Of a stretch of DNA of 64,000 nt, positions 25,650 to 34,657 are shown in pieces. Within the stretch, counting starts at the first letter, position 1, and the number at the start of each line of letters is the position of its first letter. Location of the stretch: NCBI GenBank assembly GCA_963848355.1, contig CAWKDG010000001.1, positions 310,001-374,000 on the forward strand, given 5' to 3'. The notes beneath the pieces were generated by a model. The model ran no database searches. It was not told the origin of the DNA and saw nothing but the letters and a program-made list of their open reading frames with translations. A program made the translations under genes and the position numbers. The DNA is from CAWKDG01 sp963848355 (lineage in GTDB: Bacteria > Actinomycetota > Acidimicrobiia > Acidimicrobiales > UBA8190).

Positions 25650-26615
25650 GTGAGCTTCACGAGACCCTCCAGACGACACCGAACCGGGCGCAACGCGCTG
25701 CGGCTGGCCGTTTTCGTGGGCGTCACCGGGGCCGCCGTAGCGCTCTCGATGCCGGCGTTCGCGACAAACGTACGGCCCAACATCTCCGCGACCGAGGCCA
25801 CGTTTGCCATCCCCACCGGCACCACGTCCAGCTGGACCCTGAAACTGTGGTCCCACGGGGCCATGAAGGGCTCCGCTACGGGGACATCGGGCACGCTGAC
25901 TGTCGGCGTGCCCGCCACCTCCGACTGCATGTTCCAGGCCGACGTGTCCGTGACTCCCGTCGGTGGTCAGAGCTCGTATTACTCCGGGACACGGGCCACC
26001 GTGCCGGGGTGCGGGCCCCCGCAGACCATCGCCGGCGACATCTATCAATGTTCGGGGACGGGTACCCCGACCACGACCGAGATCGGGAGCGGGACCCTGG
26101 CGGCGGGTGGTCCGCAGGCGGTGCCGTCCCAGGCCAACCCGCTGGCACCGACCAAAGTGCCGTCCGGGAGCTACACCATGACCGCCGGTGCTCCTGCCGG
26201 CTACGTCTTCGTCGTCTGCGGTGGGTCCGCATCGGTGGTGTCCACCGGCATCAGCGCCTCGGAGCCGGTCGTCGTCCCCGCCGGGGGAGCAGGCTTCGGC
26301 GCCTTCTACGTGGTCCTGGCCGCACCCGTGGGGTCCCTGAGCGGCGGATCCGGTCCTCCTCAGTCACCTGGCTCGGGAAGCGGCCCTTCGACCAGTCCGG
26401 GGACACCGGGCCCGGTGGGCACTGTCGCTCACCACACCCAGCCCGGCCCCGCCACCAAGGTGGGAAGCTCCACGCTGGCCTTCACCGGCTTGAATACCGG
26501 GCCCCTTCTCCTCGTCGGGCTCGTCGTCCTCGCCCTGGGAGCACTGGCCACCACGGTGTCACGTGCCCGCCGGCGGCACGTGGTGGGGGAGCACACACCC
26601 ACCTCCCGGATGTAG
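25650..26615 (+). CDS. Surface protein with LAFTG sortase-like sorting signal
   Basis: 321 aa, GTG start. A signal peptide (RRHRTGRNALRLAVFVGVTGAAVAL, cut here for length at AVAL...AFAT) is followed by a beta-rich region with a few cysteines. Next is a Gly/Ser/Pro-rich linker (SGGSGPPQSPGSGSGPSTSP), then TLAFTG, a hydrophobic helix (GPLLLVGLVVLALGALA) and an Arg-rich tail (RARRRH). The order matches a cell-wall sorting signal with LAFTG in place of LPxTG, as class E sortases of actinobacteria use (LAxTG). No sortase gene is in the window. Ligand unknown. Confidence 0.75.
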   Translation: MSFTRPSRRHRTGRNALRLAVFVGVTGAAVALSMPAFATNVRPNISATEATFAIPTGTTSSWTLKLWSHGAMKGSATGTSGTLTVGVPATSDCMFQADVSVTPVGGQSSYYSGTRATVPGCGPPQTIAGDIYQCSGTGTPTTTEIGSGTLAAGGPQAVPSQANPLAPTKVPSGSYTMTAGAPAGYVFVVCGGSASVVSTGISASEPVVVPAGGAGFGAFYVVLAAPVGSLSGGSGPPQSPGSGSGPSTSPGTPGPVGTVAHHTQPGPATKVGSSTLAFTGLNTGPLLLVGLVVLALGALATTVSRARRRHVVGEHTPTSRM

Positions 26616-26655
26616 AACCGGCGGTTCACTCATCGGGAACCTACGCGGGCGTCAC

Positions 26656-26907
26656 CTATTTGGTGCCGTGTACCCCGAAGAATTGGACGATGAACCCGAC
26701 GGTCAGCAGGATCCCGGCCGCGATGATCGTCGTTCGTTCGACGGCTCGACTCATCGACCGCAGCCCGAAGGCTCCGGCCAGGACGAGCGCGATCCCGCCC
26801 AGGGCGGCGATACCCAGCCCGATCTCCGTCAGGTGACGCTTGGAAGCGGCGTTTCCGCTGGCAGCGTGGGCGTGAGCAGCATGGGCGGCGAGAAGTACGA
26901 GGGGCAT
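26656..26907 (-). CDS. Small two-helix membrane protein
   Basis: 83 aa from ATG 26907; the frame stays open upstream to 27003 but that part looks non-coding and overlaps the next gene's start. Two hydrophobic segments are seen: IGLGIAALGGIALVLAGAF and TTIIAAGILLTVGFIVQFF. The N-terminus is His/Ala-rich (LLAAHAAHAHAAS) and could be a cleaved leader. No family recognised. Convergent with the LAFTG gene and divergent from the gamma-carbonic anhydrase-like gene. Confidence 0.55.
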   Translation of the reverse strand: MPLVLLAAHAAHAHAASGNAASKRHLTEIGLGIAALGGIALVLAGAFGLRSMSRAVERTTIIAAGILLTVGFIVQFFGVHGTK

Positions 26908-26987
26908 CGACGGAGTATTCCAAATGCATCCGCGTTGTGCCAGAGCGGCACCGCTCCCGATCGCAGCTCGGGAACGGATCGGAGCGG

Positions 26988-26993
26988 TAGCGT
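26988..26993 (+). promoter_or_regulatory. -10 element (TAGCGT), near-leaderless start
   Basis: TAGCGT ends 9 nt before the ATG of the gamma-carbonic anhydrase-like gene, so transcription would begin within a few bases of the start codon. No ribosome-binding site lies between them, which fits. Confidence 0.45.
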
Positions 26994-27001
26994 CGTCCGC
27001 C

Positions 27002-27520
27002 ATGGCTGTCTACGCCCTGGGCGATCTGGTCCCCGTCATCGACGCCGGGGCCTTCGTCCACCCCGCAGCCACGGTCATCGGAGCGGTCCGGCTGGGACCG
27101 GACACCACGGTGTGGCCCGGCGCCGTGCTCCGCGGTGACTACGGCGAGATCTCGGTGGGGTCCCGGACGTCGATCCAGGACGGGACCGTCATCCATGCCG
27201 GGCCGGGCTTTCCCACCGTGGTCGGCAGCGGCTGTGTCGTCGGGCACCTCGTCCATCTCGAGGGATGCATCCTGGAGGACGAATGCCTGGTCGGTTCGGG
27301 CGCCGTCGTCCTGCACCACGCACGGATCGGCACGGGGGCGACCGTGGGAGCCGGGGCGGTCGTGCCCAACCGGGTGAACGTCCCCGCGGGAGCCCTCGCC
27401 GTCGGCGTGCCCGTCGTCGTGAAACCCGGCCGGTCCAACATCGACGGGATCGGGCTGGCGGCGAACGAGTACGTGCGCAACGGTCAGCGCTACCGGAGTG
27501 ATTTGCGTCGTCTCGACTGA
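27002..27520 (+). CDS. Gamma-carbonic anhydrase-like hexapeptide-repeat protein
   Basis: 172-aa left-handed beta-helix protein of the YrdA/PaaY/CamH-like group. Hexapeptide turns are visible (VIGAVRLGPDTTVWPGAVLRGD, shown as turns VIGAVR, LGPDTT, VWPGAV). Histidines placed like the zinc ligands occur in IQDGTVIHAG, CVVGHLVHLEG and VVLHHARIG. Such proteins form trimers with metal at the interfaces; some are carbonic anhydrases and many have no measured activity. The C-terminal helix (EYVRNGQRYRSDL) is usual. ATG 27002 is preceded by a -10-like element instead of a ribosome site. Confidence 0.88.
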   Translation: MAVYALGDLVPVIDAGAFVHPAATVIGAVRLGPDTTVWPGAVLRGDYGEISVGSRTSIQDGTVIHAGPGFPTVVGSGCVVGHLVHLEGCILEDECLVGSGAVVLHHARIGTGATVGAGAVVPNRVNVPAGALAVGVPVVVKPGRSNIDGIGLAANEYVRNGQRYRSDLRRLD

Positions 27521-27531
27521 CGGCACCGCCC

Positions 27532-28158
27532 TCAGTCGCCGGTAGTGGTCGACGGAGCTCGGCGCAGGAAGACCTCCACCGGCGGCGCCGGATATCCGGC
27601 CCGCTCGCCCGGGCGCCAACCGGCCGCCAGCTTCTGCTCGGCCACACCACCGTCGGCCCAGATGTGACAGGTGTTGCGCGGGAAGAGAGTGGGGCGAGCT
27701 GACGGCGCCGCGTCGAGGTGTTGCCAGTCCCGGTCTCGGGCGCGGTTCGACGTCATCGCCTGGATGACGACGGGCCCGATGGTGCGGGCCAGTTGCTCGA
27801 GGTGCGTGCACCCCCGTGCGCCGCCAAAGCGCTCCTGAACCGCACGCGTGTAGCCGCGGCTGATGCCGAGTCCGACGAGATCGTCGAACGACGCGGTGAT
27901 CGACGGGCACTCGGCATGGGGGAAGCGCGCCATCGTCGCCGTGGCCGCCGTGATGGTGAGGTCGTCCTTGCGCACGGTGACACGGAGATCCATGTCATGG
28001 ACGTGTTCGACCCGTTCGCTGTCGGCCGCCCACGGGCGTTCGTCGCGGAGGCGCCCCGACACCGACAAGCTGTCACCCTCGTCGTATGCCTCGAACTCGA
28101 TGGTCCGGCGGTGGACCGGGACGCGACCCGGGGCGTCGGCGGTCTTCTCGATACTCAT
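27532..28158 (-). CDS. DUF2889 family protein
   Basis: 208 aa, matching the DUF2889 pattern: an N-terminal half rich in beta strands (RRTIEFEAYDEGDSLSVSGRL, split here as RRTIEFEAY and LSVSGRLRDERPW), HVHDMDLRVTVRKDDLTI, CPSITASFDDLVGLGIS and the signature ARGCTHLEQLARTIGP. Members occur in actinobacteria and proteobacteria, often near catabolic genes; no activity is established. It converges on the gamma-carbonic anhydrase-like gene with 11 bases between the stops. Confidence 0.75.
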   Translation of the reverse strand: MSIEKTADAPGRVPVHRRTIEFEAYDEGDSLSVSGRLRDERPWAADSERVEHVHDMDLRVTVRKDDLTITAATATMARFPHAECPSITASFDDLVGLGISRGYTRAVQERFGGARGCTHLEQLARTIGPVVIQAMTSNRARDRDWQHLDAAPSARPTLFPRNTCHIWADGGVAEQKLAAGWRPGERAGYPAPPVEVFLRRAPSTTTGD

Positions 28159-28484
28159 GGGCTCGATCCTGGCACCCCGCTGGATCCGCGGGGGATTCGG
28201 GGAACAGGATATGAGCCTCTACTTCAGGGTGAGGGTATGTCTCGAGGTGGGCGGACCCGTCATCCAAATCGCAGGTCACGGCGCCGTTCGCCCGACCTGT
28301 CGACCGAGCCGATTCGCCCCAGAACACGGGAGGAATCGTGGGCCCGGCACCACTGGCGAGGGATCGCACCGCGCCCCTGCGCCCGTCGCCGAGATCCGTC
28401 GGGACGACACGTCCGTAACTACCCGGATGTGAGCAGTTTGGGGGTACGATGAAGCTGCACCTGAGGTGGAGGAGGAAACTCGAG
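28159..28484. other. Intergenic region upstream of the MerR gene
   Basis: 326 bases with no convincing gene between divergent DUF2889 and MerR genes. A TACGAT (28445-28450), fitting TANNNT, could be the MerR -10 with a leader of about 28 nt. The leader contains the strong AGGAGGAAA ribosome site that fixes the MerR start at 28485. The remainder shows no recognisable RNA or repeat. Confidence 0.4.
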
Positions 28485-29018
28485 ATGGCCGACCGAGCCC
28501 TGCAAGCCGCGCGTCGTTCCGTGTCGAACGCGGCGGATCAGACCCCCGATGGTTTTCGCGGACCTCAGGTCTGCACGCTCATCGGCATCACCTACCGACA
28601 GCTCGACTACTGGGCCCGCACCGGTCTTCTGCGACCGTCGATCGCCGATGCGCGCGGCAGTGGCACGCAACGGCGTTACTCGTATCACGACGTTCTCGAA
28701 CTCAAGGTCATCAAGCAGCTCCTCGATGCCGGGATCTCACTGCAGAGGGCGCGCCGTGCTGTCGAGTGCATGCGTGAGGGACTCGGAGGCGACCTGGCTG
28801 CGACCAACCTCGTTCTGGTGGGGACGGACTCGGTTCTGGCCCACAGTGACGGTGAGGTCGTCGATCTCCTGAAGGGCGGCCAGGGGGTCCTCAACATCGT
28901 TCCCCTGTCGGGGGTGGTCGAGGAGCTCAACGCCGACATTCTGCGCATCGAACACGAGGCACTGGCGCCTCCCATGGCCGGCCCTGCGCCGGCCGCGGCG
29001 GAGGCGGCGGGCGGTTGA
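28485..29018 (+). CDS. MerR-family regulator (Rv1828-like)
   Basis: 177-aa DNA-binding regulator. The ATG at 28485 was chosen over 28449 because GGAGGAGGAAA lies 5-6 bases upstream. The winged-helix core reads FRGPQVCTLIGITYRQLDYW, ARTGLLRPSI and GSGTQRRYSYHDVLELKVIK, followed by the dimerisation helix (LLDAGISLQRARRAVECMRE). This closely resembles mycobacterial Rv1828, which lies next to garA and gcvH. The C-terminal part is an effector-like domain without MerR metal cysteines. Its position before the glycine-cleavage genes suggests it might regulate them; that is inference. Confidence 0.9.
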   Translation: MADRALQAARRSVSNAADQTPDGFRGPQVCTLIGITYRQLDYWARTGLLRPSIADARGSGTQRRYSYHDVLELKVIKQLLDAGISLQRARRAVECMREGLGGDLAATNLVLVGTDSVLAHSDGEVVDLLKGGQGVLNIVPLSGVVEELNADILRIEHEALAPPMAGPAPAAAEAAGG

Positions 29019-29055
29019 CGGTGCGGTCCCGACGGGGTGGGGAGACCCGCTGACG

Positions 29056-29388
29056 ATGCCGTTCGCACACGAGTCGGAGCGCCACTTCGCCGAGCTTCTC
29101 GACTTCTACGGTGTGCGGTGGGACTACGAGCCCGTCGAGTTCGTCCTCGAATGGCATGACGACGGGTCACCGGCGGCCGCCTTCCGACCGGACTTCTACC
29201 TTCCCGACCACGGGTGCTTCATCGAGCTGACGACCCTCTCGCAGAAACTCGTGACCCGGAAGAACGCCAAGGTGCGTCGCCTGCGGGAGCTCCACCCCGG
29301 GGTGGAGGTGAAGCTCCTCTACCAACGGGACTATCTGGCCCTCCTCGGCAAGTACGGCTTCTCTCGACCCTCGTCACCAGCCGCATAG
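29056..29388 (+). CDS. Small PD-(D/E)XK nuclease-like protein
   Basis: 110 aa. The order ESERHFAELLDFYGVRWDYE, FRPDFYLPDHGCFIELTTL and KNAKVRRLRELHPGVEVKLL gives an early Glu, then Asp in 'RPDF', then 'IELT' and Lys. This matches the (E)-PD-(D/E)xK layout of Vsr/restriction-like folds, with Thr where the motif Lys is usually found. A role in DNA or RNA cleavage is therefore tentative. It lies between the MerR gene and gcvT, and the gcvT -10-like hexamer overlaps its stop codon. Confidence 0.65.
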   Translation: MPFAHESERHFAELLDFYGVRWDYEPVEFVLEWHDDGSPAAAFRPDFYLPDHGCFIELTTLSQKLVTRKNAKVRRLRELHPGVEVKLLYQRDYLALLGKYGFSRPSSPAA

Positions 29389-29391
29389 GCT
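29386..29391 (+). promoter_or_regulatory. -10 element (TAGGCT) for leaderless gcvT
   Basis: TAGGCT begins in the stop codon of the upstream gene and ends 7 nt before the gcvT GTG. The spacing equals that of both arms of the ispH/DUF512 palindrome. There is no ribosome-binding site in the 6 bases between. Confidence 0.5.
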
Positions 29392-29397
29392 GGCGGC

Positions 29398-30573
29398 GTG
29401 ACGCCCCCTACGTCCACGCCCGCATCGACCAGCGCGCCGCCGGCCGACCCCTCGACGGCGGCCCTGCGCCATTCCCCTCTGGAGGAGAGCCACCGCGCCC
29501 TGGGGGCCAAGCTCGTGGAATTCGGCGGTTGGCTGATGCCGCTGGCCTACGCCACCGGTACCTTGGCCGAGCACCGGGCCTGCCGGAGTGCGGCGGTGGC
29601 CTTCGATGTGAGCCATCTCGGAACGGTCCGGGTGGAGGGCCCGGGTGCGGTCGAGACACTGCAGTGCGAGCTCACCAACGATCTGCGAAAGATCGCCCCC
29701 GGGCGCGCCCAGTACACCCACCTTCTCGATCCCGACGACGCCTCCGTCGTCGACGACATCATCGTCTGGTGGATCGCCGACGGTGTGTTCGACGTCATGC
29801 CCAATGCCTCGAACACGGAGCGGGTCCGTGACGCCGTGGGCGGACGGGACACCACGGCCGGCCGGGCCGTGATCGCCGTGCAGGGACCGGACGCCCGCCG
29901 CAGGCTCGAATCGGTCGCCCCCGAGGCCGCCGGCGTGGCCCGCTTCGCCGTGGCCCCGTTCACCTGGCGCGGCGCTGCGTGCACGGTGGCCGGAACCGGG
30001 TACACGGGGGAGGACGGCGTCGAGTGCGCCGTTCCCGCCGGCGTGGCCCCCTCCTTCTGGCAGGCGCTGCTCGACGAGGGTGTCGTGCCCGCCGGACTCG
30101 GGGCCCGTGACACCCTGCGTCTCGAAGCGGGCCTGCCCTTGCACGGACAGGATCTCGGTCCGGGCATCACGCCCCTGCAGGCCGGGTTGGGCTGGGTGGT
30201 CGGCTGGGACAAAGGGGAGTTCCGGGGACGGCGACCTCTCGAGCGGGAGCGGGAGGTGGGACCGGCCCGCCGTCTGCGCGGGCTCGTCGCCGACGGTCGT
30301 CAACCTCCCCGTCACGACGACGTCGTCCTGCGCGGCGACCAGCGTGTCGGCACCGTGACGAGCGGGAACTTCTCGCCCGTGCTCGAGCGCGGGATCGCCC
30401 TGGCCCTGATCGACACTCACCCCGGCGCCGGCGGGAGCGACGCCACAGCCGACATCGGTGACGACGCCGAACTCGTGCTCGACGTGCGCGGGCGGCGCCT
30501 GCCCGCCCGGATCACCGCCCTGCCCTTCGTGCCGGCCGGGAACCGGACCAGACCGGCCGGCGGCGGTCGCTGA
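29398..30573 (+). CDS. gcvT: Glycine cleavage system T protein (aminomethyltransferase)
   Basis: Transfers the methylene group from aminomethyl-lipoyl-GcvH to tetrahydrofolate and releases ammonia. 391 aa, GTG start. Conserved parts are KLVEFGGWLMPLAYATGTLAEH (read as EFGGWLMP and TLAEHRACR), AFDVSHLGTVRVEG, GTGYTGEDGVEC and LGARDTLRLEAGLPLHGQDL (as ARDTLRLEAG and PLHGQDL), plus VTSGNFSPVL near the end. The first ~25 residues are a Thr/Ser/Pro-rich extension. It overlaps gcvPA by TGATG, so the three gcv genes form an operon. No gcvH is present between them, unlike many bacterial operons. Confidence 0.94.
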   Translation: MTPPTSTPASTSAPPADPSTAALRHSPLEESHRALGAKLVEFGGWLMPLAYATGTLAEHRACRSAAVAFDVSHLGTVRVEGPGAVETLQCELTNDLRKIAPGRAQYTHLLDPDDASVVDDIIVWWIADGVFDVMPNASNTERVRDAVGGRDTTAGRAVIAVQGPDARRRLESVAPEAAGVARFAVAPFTWRGAACTVAGTGYTGEDGVECAVPAGVAPSFWQALLDEGVVPAGLGARDTLRLEAGLPLHGQDLGPGITPLQAGLGWVVGWDKGEFRGRRPLEREREVGPARRLRGLVADGRQPPRHDDVVLRGDQRVGTVTSGNFSPVLERGIALALIDTHPGAGGSDATADIGDDAELVLDVRGRRLPARITALPFVPAGNRTRPAGGGR

Positions 30574-31925
30574 TGTCGGGGTACTCGCCCCACACCGACG
30601 CCGAGGTGGCCACCATGCTCGGGTTCCTCGGTCTCTCTTCCCTCGACGAGCTCTTCGACGTCGTTCCCGAGGCGCTCCGGCTGGCCGGCGGCCTCGAGCT
30701 GCCCGACGGGATCTCCGAGCCCGACGCCGTCGCCTCCATGGGCGACCTGGCACGGACGAACCGCCCCGCCGGACGCGACCTGGTGTGCTTCGCCGGCGGC
30801 GGGGCCTACGACCACGAGGTCCCCCCGGTCACCCGGGCGCTCGCCTCGCGCTCGGAGTTCGTCACCTCGTACACGCCCTACCAGCCCGAGGTGGCGCAGG
30901 GAGTGCTCCAGGCCGTCTTCGAGTTCCAGACCCTGATCGCCCGGTTGACCGGTATGGAGGTGGCGAACGCCTCGCTCTACGACGGCGCCGCCGCCACCGT
31001 CGAGGCCGTGAACCTCGGCGTCGCCGCGTCGGGCCGGAACCTGGTCTGGGTATCACGCGGGCTCAACCCGACGTGGCGGGAGGTCCTGGCCACCTTCGCC
31101 GCCGGGACCGGGCACCGCCTGGTCGACGTCCCCCTCGACGACGGCACCACCCGGTGGCCCGCGGCGGAGTCTTCCGGTGACGATCGTCCCGGGGTCCTCG
31201 TGGTGGCCTATCCCAACTACCTGGGGTGCCTCGAGGACCTGGCCACGGCGCGGGCCGTGTGCGACCGGACCGGGGCCGTGCTGGTGGTGGCCTTCGACCC
31301 GATCGCCGCCGGCGTGCTGCGGTCACCGGCCGACTGGGGCGCCGACGTGGTGGTGGGGGAGGGCCAAGCCCTGGGGATGCCTCTCAGCTTCGGTGGGCCC
31401 TACCTGGGGCTGTTCGCCTGTGGTTTGGCCCAGGTCCGGCGTCTGCCGGGGCGGCTGGTAGGGGAGACGGTCGACGCCGAAGGACGCCGCGCCTACGTCT
31501 CGACCTTGCGGGCCCGCGAGCAGGACATCCGACGGGAGAAGGCCACGTCCAACGTGTGCACCAACCAGACCCTCATGGCGGTGACGGCGGCCATACAGAT
31601 GGGTTGGCTGGGAACCTCGGGAATGGCCGAGGTGGCGCTGCGATCGGCGCGCGGGGCGCAGTACTGCCGGACCAGGCTCCTCGGTCTGTCCGGTGTGGAA
31701 CCACTGGTGACCGCACCGGTGCTGCGTGAGTTCGCCGTCCGCCTGCCCCTGCCCGCCCCGGTCGTCATCGAACGACTGATCGACGAGGGCTTCCTGGCCG
31801 GCATTGCTCTCGACGAGGGATACACCGCCGGACGTGGCGACGGTCTGCTCGTGGCCGTGACCGAGCGCCGGACCCGGATCGAGATCGACGCCTTCGTGGA
31901 CGCCGTGTCCAAGGCGGTGCGGTGA
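30573..31925 (+). CDS. gcvPA: Glycine dehydrogenase (decarboxylating) subunit 1
   Basis: N-terminal half of the P protein, 450 aa, forming an alpha2beta2 PLP enzyme with GcvPB. Recognisable segments are YSPHTDAEVATMLGFLGLSS, SRSEFVTSYTPYQPEVAQG, the GMEVANASLYDGAAATVEA loop, FGGPYLGLFAC and EKATSNVCTNQTLMA. The PLP lysine is in the partner. The stop overlaps an ATG (ATGA at 31925), the natural start of gcvPB. Confidence 0.95.
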   Translation: MSGYSPHTDAEVATMLGFLGLSSLDELFDVVPEALRLAGGLELPDGISEPDAVASMGDLARTNRPAGRDLVCFAGGGAYDHEVPPVTRALASRSEFVTSYTPYQPEVAQGVLQAVFEFQTLIARLTGMEVANASLYDGAAATVEAVNLGVAASGRNLVWVSRGLNPTWREVLATFAAGTGHRLVDVPLDDGTTRWPAAESSGDDRPGVLVVAYPNYLGCLEDLATARAVCDRTGAVLVVAFDPIAAGVLRSPADWGADVVVGEGQALGMPLSFGGPYLGLFACGLAQVRRLPGRLVGETVDAEGRRAYVSTLRAREQDIRREKATSNVCTNQTLMAVTAAIQMGWLGTSGMAEVALRSARGAQYCRTRLLGLSGVEPLVTAPVLREFAVRLPLPAPVVIERLIDEGFLAGIALDEGYTAGRGDGLLVAVTERRTRIEIDAFVDAVSKAVR

Positions 31926-33443
31926 TGGCGGCGCGCCGGCGGCCGGGCGTCGAGCGCACCGCTGCTCGGGCGCGACAGCGAACCGACACTCTTCGAGCTC
32001 ACGCAGCCCGGGCGTCGAGCCTGGCAGCTACGGACGACCGGGATTCCCGAGATCCCGCTCGAGGACCTCGTCCCGGAAAGCCACCGGCGCGCCGCCCCAC
32101 CGGAGCTGGCCGAGGTGTCCGAACGCGACCTCGTCGGCCACTTCACCCGGCTCAGCCACCGGCAGTTCTCCGTCGATCTGGGTGCCTACCCGCTCGGGTC
32201 CTGCACGATGAAGTACAACCCCAAGGTCTGTGACGCGGTGGCGGCGATGCCGGGCCTGGCCGACGTGCACCCCGCGGCGCCGGCCTCGTGCACGCAGGGA
32301 TGGCTGCAGCTGCTCGTCGAGCTGGAGAGTCAGTTGTGCGAGATCACGGGCATGGCGGCGGCCACACTGCAACCGGCGGCCGGGGCATCGGGCGAGCTCA
32401 CCGGCCTCCTGCTCATGCGCGCCTGGCACGAGGCCCACGGCCAGGTCCGCCACAAGGTCGTGATCCCGGACTCGGCCCACGGGACCAACCCGGCGTCGGT
32501 GACGCTCGGGGGCTTCGACGTGGTCACGGTCCCGAGTGACGCCCGCGGGTGCGTCGATCTGGAGGCGCTCAAGTCCGTGCTCGACGCCGACGTGGCCGGG
32601 ATCATGCTCACCAATCCGAACACTCTCGGTCTGTTCGAAGAGGACATTTCTGCCATCGCCGCCGCCGTGCACGAGGTCGGCGGCCTCCTCTATTACGACG
32701 GAGCCAACCTGAACGCCATCGTCGGGGTCGTGCGGCCGGGGGACATGGGCTTCGACATCGTCCACCTCAACCTGCACAAGACCTTCGCCACGCCGCACGG
32801 GGGCGGCGGACCCGGCGCCGGCCCGGTGGCCGTCTCGCCGCGTCTGGTGCCGTATCTGCCCGGGCCGCGCCCGGCCCTCCTGCGTGACGAGGCCGGCCCC
32901 CGCTACGGGTGGACGACGACCCCGGAGTCGATCGGTCGCGTGCACTCGTGGCACGGGAACGCGCTCGTGCTGGCCCGGGCGTTCACCTACCTGCTCGTGC
33001 ACGGGGGGGACGGGCTGGAAAAGGTGGCGCAGCTGGCGGTGCTGAACGCCAACTGGCTGAGGCGGCGGTTGTCGGGGACGTTCGACGTCCCCTACGACCG
33101 GCCGTGCATGCACGAGTGCGTGTTGTCGGCATCCACTCTCAAGAAGCAGACCGGCGTCAGGGCTCTTGACGTGGCCAAGCGGCTCCTCGAGGAGGGGTTC
33201 CACTCACCGACCGTCTACTTCCCGCTCATCGTGGACGAGGCCCTCATGCTCGAGCCCACCGAGACCGAGAGCCTGCAGACCCTGGAGGCGATGGCGGCCG
33301 CCTTCGAGCGGATCGCCGCCGAGGCCCGGGAACCGGGTGGGGCCGAGCGCGCCGCCGAGGCGCCCCATGCCACACCGGTGCGCCGCGTCGACGAGGCACG
33401 CGCGGCGCGCATCCTCGTTCCCACCTTCGACGCGCGCCGCTGA
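31925..33443 (+). CDS. gcvPB: Glycine dehydrogenase subunit 2, frameshift near start
   Basis: C-terminal half of the P protein, carrying the PLP lysine (IVHLNLHKTFATPHGGGGPG). Other family blocks: YPLGSCTMKYNPK, QPAAGASGELTGLLLMRAW (shown to 19), GTNPASVTLGGF. The frame is open from just after the gcvPA stop, and conserved N-terminal sequence (EPTLFELTQPGRRAWQL ... ELAEVSERDLVGHFTRLS) precedes the first in-frame start, GTG 32115. The expected start is ATG 31925, overlapping gcvPA, but it is one base out of frame with this sequence. A shift between about 31928 and 31962 is therefore likely. Annotation from 32115 would drop about 60 conserved residues. Confidence 0.92.
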
Positions 33444-33444
33444 G

Positions 33445-34639
33445 TCAGGGACGACCAGCGCCGCCGGTCTTGTCCTTCTTCGCTTCGCGCTCGGCGGCGT
33501 GGTCGGAGATGGCCTGCATGATGGCGCCCCCGACGGCACCGATGAACTCAGGCCGGTTCTCCGCCGCCCAGTCGCGCGAGCCGACGAGCGACGGGAGGGA
33601 TCCCTGGAAGTGGGGGATGACCTCGCGGGCAAAGAGCTCGTACGAATGGAGGGTCGCTTCGCGGTCGGCCCACTCGTGGGCCATCAGGAGAAAAGTGCCG
33701 AATCCGCCCGACTGCTCGACGAGACGCTCGATCTGGGCCACGGCCATCTCCGGCGTCCCCACCACGGCGAAGCCCGTCTCCATCAGCGCGTCGACGAGCT
33801 TGTCGGGGTCGAGGGTGGCCGGCGCCAGCGGGAGCGCCGCCACGCGCTCGAAGTAGTCGACCCATTGGGCCAGGCCGAAGGCCACGTCGCGTGCGCGCCT
33901 GCTCCTCGGTCTCGGCGATGTGCATGGGCCCGACCAGGCGCCAGCTCGAACGGTCGACGGTCGTGCCGAATTCGGCGGCCCGTTCCTCCATGGTCACCCA
34001 GTGCGACCCGAGGATGTCGAAGCCGCCGGCGGTGGTGGCACCGATCGACAGCAGCGACAGCCCGAATCGCCCCGCCGCCCGGGGCCCGGCGGGGGAGACC
34101 TGGGCGGCCACCGCCACCTCGAAGCGCGGGTACGTGTACGGGCGCAGCTGGAGACGGGCGTCGCGCAGGGTGAACCAGTCGGTCTCCCGGGTCACGAGCT
34201 CGGAGCCGTCGAGGAGGGCCAGGATCGCCTCCAGGGACTCCTCCATCCGGTCTCGCTGGTCGGCGGGGGCGATGCCCATCATGAAGGCGTCGGAGGGGAG
34301 CGCTCCGGGCCCGACGCCGAACATGACGCGGCCCCGGGTGAGGTGGTCGAGCAGCACCATGCGGTCGGCCAGGATGAGGGGCTGGTGGTAGGGCAGCGAG
34401 CTCACACCGGTACCCAGGCGGATGTTCGTGGTGCGTTGCGAGAGCACGGCGATGGCGACCTCGGGTGAGGCGATGATCTCGTAGCCGGCCGAGTGGTGCT
34501 CGCCGATCCAGGCCTCGTCGAAACCGAGCTGGTCGAGGCGGACGACGAGCTCGAGGTCGCGCTCGAGGGCCAGCGTCGGGTTCTGCCCGACGGGGTGGAA
34601 GGGGGCGATGAAGGCGCCGAAGGTAAGGGGCCGGTCCAC
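33445..34639 (-). CDS. Luciferase-like (LLM class) flavin monooxygenase, frameshifted
   Basis: FMN- or F420-dependent TIM-barrel oxidoreductase. From GTG 34639: TFGAFIAPFHPVGQNPTLAL, FDEAWIGEHHSAGYEIIASP, RTTNIRLGTGVSSLPYHQP and MVLLDHLTRGRVMFGVGPGA, all typical of bacterial luciferase relatives. At about 33888-33900 the frame breaks (AETEEQAR), and the rest of the protein (DVAFGLAQWVDYFERVAALP ... REAKKDKTGGAGRP) is in another frame, ending at 33445. Together they make a normal ~397-aa protein. It follows the aldolase gene with a hairpin between, and converges with gcvPB with one base between the stops. Substrate unknown. Confidence 0.85.
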
Positions 34640-34657
34640 GGTGGGTCCTCTCGGAGG

